Part shown: piece after piece, positions 34,378 to 38,200 of the stretch
Layout: each line of letters opens with the position of its first letter
How positions within the stretch are numbered: position 1 is the stretch's first letter
From: Roseicella sp. DB1501
GTDB lineage: Bacteria > Pseudomonadota > Alphaproteobacteria > Acetobacterales > Acetobacteraceae
Reading direction: 5' to 3'
Assembly: GCF_013112485.1 (NCBI RefSeq)
Contig: NZ_JABFHG010000025.1
Span: 1 to 38,200, forward strand
DNA length: 38,200 nucleotides
The notes under the pieces: generated by a model
The model's database searches: none
What the model was told of the DNA's origin: nothing
Seen by the model: the letters and a program-made list of their open reading frames with translations, nothing else
Program-made: the position numbers and the translations under genes

Positions 34378-34390
34378 GTTATCACATAAC
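34378..34390 (-). promoter_or_regulatory. Zur-like operator of the zinc transporter operon
   Basis: GTTAT-CAC-ATAAC is a perfect 5-3-5 inverted repeat, matching the core of alphaproteobacterial Zur boxes (GTTAT...ATAAC). It lies 3 bp upstream of the microprotein ATG. On the minus strand TTGCCA stands about 16 bases before TATGTG, which overlaps the box and has an extended TG. Bound Zur-Zn would thus cover the -10 region and repress in zinc excess. This supports zinc as the transporter substrate. Confidence 0.65.
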
Positions 34391-34567
34391 ACCGCCCGGC
34401 CGCATGGCAAGCCGGCCTGGCATGTTGGCCATGCGTGGCCGGTTCTGCGCGGAAGGGATGACAAGGGCGGTCGCATCGGTTAGCGGTTGCTCTCGGTGCC
34501 GTGAAGCTGACCCACCCCGTCCGCTCCGCCGCTGCCGCGACGTTTCACTTTAGAGCCTTGGCAGGTC

Positions 34568-36988
34568 ATGCGTCAGGCGTTCACCGCCCCTCGCCAGCAA
34601 CGCGCCGAAGGGATGCTGCGCCGCGTGACCGGCGCGCCCAGCCGGCGGCCGGCGAGCATGCGCCTCTCGACGCGCCTCGTCCTCATCATCGCCACCTCGC
34701 TGCTGCCCGTCTTCGCCATGCAGCTCGCCATCGCCTGGAGTCAGTGGTCCGAGCGCAAGGCGCAGCTCGGCGGGCTCGCGATCCAGCAGGCGCAGCTGCT
34801 CGCCGGCAACCTCGACGGCATCGCCCAGGGGGCGCGCATCCTGCTCGGCGCGGCGACGGAGAGCGAGGCGGTGCGCCAGCTCGCGCCGGATTGCGGCGAG
34901 CAGCTCGCCCGCCTGCGCCGGCATGCGCCGGGCTACGCCTTCATCGCCTTCATCGACCGTTCCGGCCACGTCGCCTGCGCCTCGGACAACAACTTGGCGC
35001 ATCTCGATGCCGAGGCGGACTGGGTCGCTGCGGCGCGGCGGGCGCAGACCTTCCGGGCCGGCCAGCACACCGTCACCGCCAACGCGCCCGAGGGCGTGCT
35101 GCCCTTCTACCTGCCGGTCGAGACCGCCCGATCGGCCGGCGGCACACTGGTGGCGGCGCTCGAGCTCGGCTGGCTGGAGCAGGCGCTGCAGCGCATGAAG
35201 CGCGACAACTCGCCCTTCGTCGGCGCCAGCATCCTCTCCCTGGTCGATTCCGACGGGACCGTCCTGGCGCGGGACGTCCGGCATGCCGAGTTCGTCGGGC
35301 AGCGCGTGCCGCCGGCGGCCCTGCCGCTGTTGCAGGAGCAGCGGCCCGGCACGATCCGCATGGCGGGGATCGACGGCGTCGACCGGCTGGTCGGCTACGT
35401 GCCGCCGACGCCGGCGCATTCCGGCGTCGCCGCGCTGGTCGGCTTCGACGAGCAGGCGCTGCTCTTCGACATCCGCCGCGCCCTGCTGCGCGGCCTGCTC
35501 ATCACCCTCGGCGGCAGCATGCTGGCCCTCGGGATGACGCTGCTGGTCGCGCGGCGCTTCATCGCCCGCCCGACCGAGGCCCTGCTGGCCGCCGCCCGCC
35601 GCTGGCGCGCCGGCGACCTGATGGCGCGCGCCCCGGGCGCCGATGGCCGCTCGGAATTCGGCCAGCTCGCCGGCGCCTTCAACGCCATGGCCGCGGCGCT
35701 GCAGCAGCGCGAGGACGAGCTGCGCCAGCACGCGCAATCGCTCGAGCGCCACGTCACCGACCGCACCCGGGCGCTGCAGGACTCGCATGCCCGGCTCGAG
35801 GCCGAGATCCAGGAGCGCCGCAACACCGAGGCGGCGCTGCTGCAGGCGCAGAAGCTGCAGGCCGTCGGCCAGCTCGCCGGCGGCATCGCGCATGACTTCA
35901 ACAACGTGCTGCAGGCGGTCCTCGGCGGCGTCGCGCTCATCGCCCGGCGCGCCGGCGATCCGGCGGCGGTGGCGCGCCTCACCGGCATGGTCGAGGAGGC
36001 CGCGAAGCGCGGCCAGTCCATCACCCGCCGCCTCCTCGCCTTCTCCCGCCGCGAGGAGCTGCGCGCCGACCGGCTCGATGTCGGGGCGCTGCTGGTCGGC
36101 CTGCGCGAGGTGCTGGCGGCAACCCTTGGCGCCCGGATCCGGGTCGAGATCGAGGCGCCGGCGGCGCTGCCGGCGGTCTTCGCCGATCGCGGCCAGCTCG
36201 AGACGGTGCTGGTCAACCTCGCCACCAATGCGCGCGACGCCATGGAGAATGGCGGCCGGCTGACCCTCTCGGCGCGGCCGGTCGACGCGCCCTCGGGGCG
36301 GCAGGAGGGGCTGGCCCCCGGCCTGGCGCCCGGGCGCTACATCCAGCTCACGGTCGCCGATACCGGCATCGGCATGAGCGCCGAGACCCTGGCCCGCGCC
36401 GGCGAGCCCTTCTTCACCACCAAGCCGGTCGGCCGCGGCACCGGCCTCGGCCTCGCCATGGCCCGCAGCTTCGCCGAGGGCTCGGGCGGCCGGATGACGA
36501 TCGAGAGCCATGTGGGCCAGGGCACGCGGATCTCGCTCTGGCTGCCGGCCATCGGCGAGGAGGCGGTGGCGAAACCGGCGCCGGCCAGCCGGCCGGCCCG
36601 CCCGGCGGCGCGCTCCGGCCGCATCCTCCTCGTCGATGACGAGCCGGTGGTGCGGGAGGTGCTGGCCGGGCAGCTCGCCGATGCCGGCTACCAGGTGACC
36701 GATGCGGCGGATGGCGCGGCGGCGTTGGACTGGCTGGCGCGGGAGCCGGGCTTCGACCTGCTGGTCTCCGACCTGGCCATGGAGGGGATCGACGGCGTCA
36801 CCCTGATCCGCGAGGCCCGCAAGCTGCGCCCCGGCCTGCCCGCCATCCTGGTCACCGGCTATGCCGGCGACGCCGCCGCGCTCGCGGTCGGGCAGGAGGT
36901 GGATGGCGGCTTCACCCTGCTGCGCAAGCCGGTCACCGGCAGCCAGCTCACCGACCAGGTCGCCGCGCTGATGGCCGCGGTCGGCTAA
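34568..36988 (+). CDS. membrane-bound hybrid sensor histidine kinase
   Basis: This 806-residue kinase has a membrane helix near residues 36-52 and an extracytoplasmic Cache-like sensor domain of about 260 residues. A second helix near 312-330 leads into a HAMP linker and a coiled coil. The HisKA motif follows with phospho-accepting H442 in G-G-I-A-H-D-F-N-N. An ATPase domain (N-A-R-D-A, D-T-G-I-G-M, G-T-G-L-G-L-A) and a C-terminal receiver with D735 in L-V-S-D-L-A-M-E-G complete it. No separate response regulator or target operon is adjacent, so the output is unknown. The ribosome-binding site is weak (GCAGGTC). The stop codon TAA (36986-36988) overlaps repeat A3. Confidence 0.92.
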   Translation: MRQAFTAPRQQRAEGMLRRVTGAPSRRPASMRLSTRLVLIIATSLLPVFAMQLAIAWSQWSERKAQLGGLAIQQAQLLAGNLDGIAQGARILLGAATESEAVRQLAPDCGEQLARLRRHAPGYAFIAFIDRSGHVACASDNNLAHLDAEADWVAAARRAQTFRAGQHTVTANAPEGVLPFYLPVETARSAGGTLVAALELGWLEQALQRMKRDNSPFVGASILSLVDSDGTVLARDVRHAEFVGQRVPPAALPLLQEQRPGTIRMAGIDGVDRLVGYVPPTPAHSGVAALVGFDEQALLFDIRRALLRGLLITLGGSMLALGMTLLVARRFIARPTEALLAAARRWRAGDLMARAPGADGRSEFGQLAGAFNAMAAALQQREDELRQHAQSLERHVTDRTRALQDSHARLEAEIQERRNTEAALLQAQKLQAVGQLAGGIAHDFNNVLQAVLGGVALIARRAGDPAAVARLTGMVEEAAKRGQSITRRLLAFSRREELRADRLDVGALLVGLREVLAATLGARIRVEIEAPAALPAVFADRGQLETVLVNLATNARDAMENGGRLTLSARPVDAPSGRQEGLAPGLAPGRYIQLTVADTGIGMSAETLARAGEPFFTTKPVGRGTGLGLAMARSFAEGSGGRMTIESHVGQGTRISLWLPAIGEEAVAKPAPASRPARPAARSGRILLVDDEPVVREVLAGQLADAGYQVTDAADGAAALDWLAREPGFDLLVSDLAMEGIDGVTLIREARKLRPGLPAILVTGYAGDAAALAVGQEVDGGFTLLRKPVTGSQLTDQVAALMAAVG

Positions 36989-37051
36989 AGCGTGACTCAC
37001 GCGATCAAACAACGGCCTGGGCCATGATCCACGACCTTGTGTGAGCGGATC
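36987..37051. repeat. dispersed repeat family A, copy 3 (right half)
   Basis: This 65-bp stretch from AAAGCGTGACTCACGCGATCA to GTGTGAGCGGATC matches 8704-8768 of copy A1 at all but about three positions. The left part and the closing CTAG are absent. The last two bases of the kinase TAA stop codon are the first bases of the match. It lies between the kinase and the convergent DMT permease. Confidence 0.8.
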
Positions 37052-37068
37052 GCGGGGGCCGCGGCGTC

Positions 37069-37977
37069 TCACCGCCGCAGCCCGAGCGTCACCTCGCGGT
37101 GCCAGATCAGCAGGCCGCTCGCCACCAGCACCGCCATGCCGAGCAGGTCCCAGCCATCCGGCAGCTCCGCCCAGACCAGCGCCCCGAAGGCGGTGGTCCA
37201 GAGGATCGCCGAGTATTCGAAGGGCGCCAGCAGCGTCGCCTCGCCCCGGCGATAGGCCTCCGTCATCATCACCTGCGCCAGGGCGGAGACCAGGCCGATG
37301 GCGACCAGCAGCCCCCATTGCCCCGGCCGCGGCGGCACCCAGCCGGGCAGGCTGACCAGGCCCGAGACCAGCGTGGCGCCGAGGGCGAACCAGAGCACGA
37401 TGGTGACATTCGCCTCCCCCGCATCGCCCATCCGCCGGATGGTGATCATGGCCAGGGCCCAGCCGACCGCGCCGAGCAGCACCATGGCGAGGCCGGCGAG
37501 GTTCGCCCCCGCCGCGCCGCCGGGCAGCGTCATCAGCAGGACGCCGCCGAAGCCGGCCAGCACCGCCGCGCCGCGCCGCGGCCCGACCCGCTCGCCGAGC
37601 AGCGGGATGGAGAGCAGGGTGAGGAAGAGCGGCATGGTGAAGCCGAGCGCCGTCACCGTCGCCAGCGGCAGCACCGCATAGCCGTAGAAGGCGCCCACCA
37701 TGCCGAGCAGCCCGCCGGCCAGCCGCACCGCATGCAGGCCGGGATGGCGGCTGCGCAGCGCCGCCAGCCCGCCGGCCCGCCAGAGCAGCGGCAGCAGGGC
37801 CGGGATGGCGAAGAGGTTGCGGCAGAGCACCACCTGCGCCAGCGGCACCGCGCCCTCCAGCGCCTTCACCAGCGCCCCGGCCAGGGAGAACAGGCCGGCG
37901 GCGCCGAGGATCATCAGGATGGCATGGCGACGGGCGGCGGCCTCCGCCGCGGCAGGCAGGGCGGTGGATATCGGCAT
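37069..37977 (-). CDS. EamA/DMT family permease
   Basis: This is a ten-helix drug/metabolite transporter of two EamA repeats, 302 residues long. The first helix follows a short A-E-A-A-A-R-R-H N-terminus. Helix 4 shows L-P-L-A-T-V-T-A-L-G-F-T-M-P-L, and the second repeat has E-A-Y-R-R-G-E-A-T-L-L-A-P-F-E-Y-S. It resembles S-adenosylmethionine or amino-acid-metabolite exporters of alphaproteobacteria, but the substrate is not assigned. It is a distinct paralogue of the permease at 25920. The ATG at 37977 follows a GGGACCGAGGAG stretch. Confidence 0.88.
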   Translation of the reverse strand: MPISTALPAAAEAAARRHAILMILGAAGLFSLAGALVKALEGAVPLAQVVLCRNLFAIPALLPLLWRAGGLAALRSRHPGLHAVRLAGGLLGMVGAFYGYAVLPLATVTALGFTMPLFLTLLSIPLLGERVGPRRGAAVLAGFGGVLLMTLPGGAAGANLAGLAMVLLGAVGWALAMITIRRMGDAGEANVTIVLWFALGATLVSGLVSLPGWVPPRPGQWGLLVAIGLVSALAQVMMTEAYRRGEATLLAPFEYSAILWTTAFGALVWAELPDGWDLLGMAVLVASGLLIWHREVTLGLRR

Positions 37978-38076
37978 CTCCTCGGTCCCTGCCCCGTTCC
38001 CCGTCTTCCCCGCCCGGCCCGCCCGGCCCGCCCGCCCCGGCGACGGGCGATTTTACCCTCGGCCGATCTGCTCTAG

Positions 38077-38200
38077 CACTACCTGGGCAGTATTCGATCT
38101 GGTGGCGGTCGGAACCGGCGTCGGCAATGCGGACAGCAGATCGGTGGGACAAGCTCAGCGAGCAGCCGCGCCATAATGGCGCGGCGCACGGCCGGCAGGC
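38077..38200 (-). mobile_element. 3' end of an IS701-family insertion sequence
   Basis: The terminus CACTACCTGGGCA begins at 38077, directly after CTAG (38073-38076), a YTAR target. The 13 bases are the inverted-repeat partner of the IS end at 115-127. Beyond them the sequences differ, as expected for opposite ends of one element type. The transposase C-terminus is encoded inward on the minus strand, so this copy has the same orientation as the copy at the left edge. Confidence 0.75.
38079..38200 (-). CDS. IS701-family transposase, C-terminal fragment
   Basis: On the minus strand 39 residues are open before a TAG at 38081-38079. They include L-P-A-V-R-R-A-I-M-A-R-L-L and then I-C-C-P-H-C-R-R-R-F. 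The L-P-A-V-R-R-A-I helix followed by a C-P-H-C pair is typical of the end of IS701-type transposases. The stop codon lies inside the terminal inverted repeat, showing how compact the element is. The rest of the gene is outside the window. Confidence 0.65.
   Translation of the reverse strand, partial: LPAVRRAIMARLLAELVPPICCPHCRRRFRPPPDRILPR

Noticed and set aside
37978-38040. Tandem CCCGCCCGGCC-like run as a functional repeat array
   Set aside because: Short, irregular GC-rich runs are expected at this base composition and no unit repeats cleanly.
34550-38152. A 1200-codon minus-strand open frame opposite the histidine kinase and through the DMT permease
   Set aside because: It is antisense to genes with clear motifs, is arginine/alanine/glycine-rich without domains, and arises from third-position GC bias.

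Overview
The window is GC-rich alphaproteobacterial chromosome. The most likely source is the Acetobacteraceae (Roseomonas-like). This rests on the rplM-rpsI-argC order, the glnB-glnA pair behind a sigma-54 promoter, a complete TctCBA tricarboxylate transporter, a class I PhaC, and extreme G/C at third codon positions. The lineage is inferred from protein resemblance, not computed. Both ends are pieces of an IS701-type insertion sequence in the same orientation: the transposase N-terminus lies at 1-55 and its C-terminus at 38079-38200. The sequence between is therefore a segment bounded by two IS copies, quite possibly one assembly contig.

Layout. 140-5353: phaC, a small lipoprotein, a PanE-type ketopantoate reductase and an acyl-CoA ligase. 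5576-8664: tctC-tctB-tctA, divergent from the ligase. 8817-11467 (minus strand): rplM-rpsI-argC and a gamma-carbonic anhydrase. 11645-18515: a VOC pseudogene, an IlvD/Edd dehydratase, an M20 amidohydrolase, two MFS permeases and an aspartate dehydrogenase, a catabolic and transport block. 18686-20031: a repeat-containing lipoprotein, an SDR lacking the usual catalytic residues, and tRNA-His. 20176-23712: an aminotransferase, then glnB and glnA. 23903-25783: small membrane proteins (one frameshifted), a DUF551-like protein and a CpdA-like phosphoesterase. 25920-30167: a DMT exporter, an SDR, a polysaccharide deacetylase and an orphan family-5 solute-binding protein. 30291-32465: a DUF2235 hydrolase with membrane segments. 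32610-34374: a zinc ABC transporter operon headed by a 39-residue membrane microprotein under a Zur-like operator. 34568-37977: a hybrid histidine kinase and another DMT permease.

Two families of short dispersed repeats sit between genes. Family B (four copies) is a double hairpin whose GGGGATT-type end falls at the stop codon of a neighbouring gene in every case. Family A (three copies) is a CTAG-bounded palindromic element that supplies or abuts stop codons. Both look like REP-type elements that have become 3'-end or terminator modules.

I found no CRISPR array, defence island, phage or secondary-metabolite cluster. The points most worth a second look are the stop-codon-coupled repeats, the apparently leaderless Zur-controlled microprotein with a CTG-initiated permease downstream, the IS insertion 12 bp before phaC, two decayed genes, and the SDR and DUF2235 proteins with unusual features.
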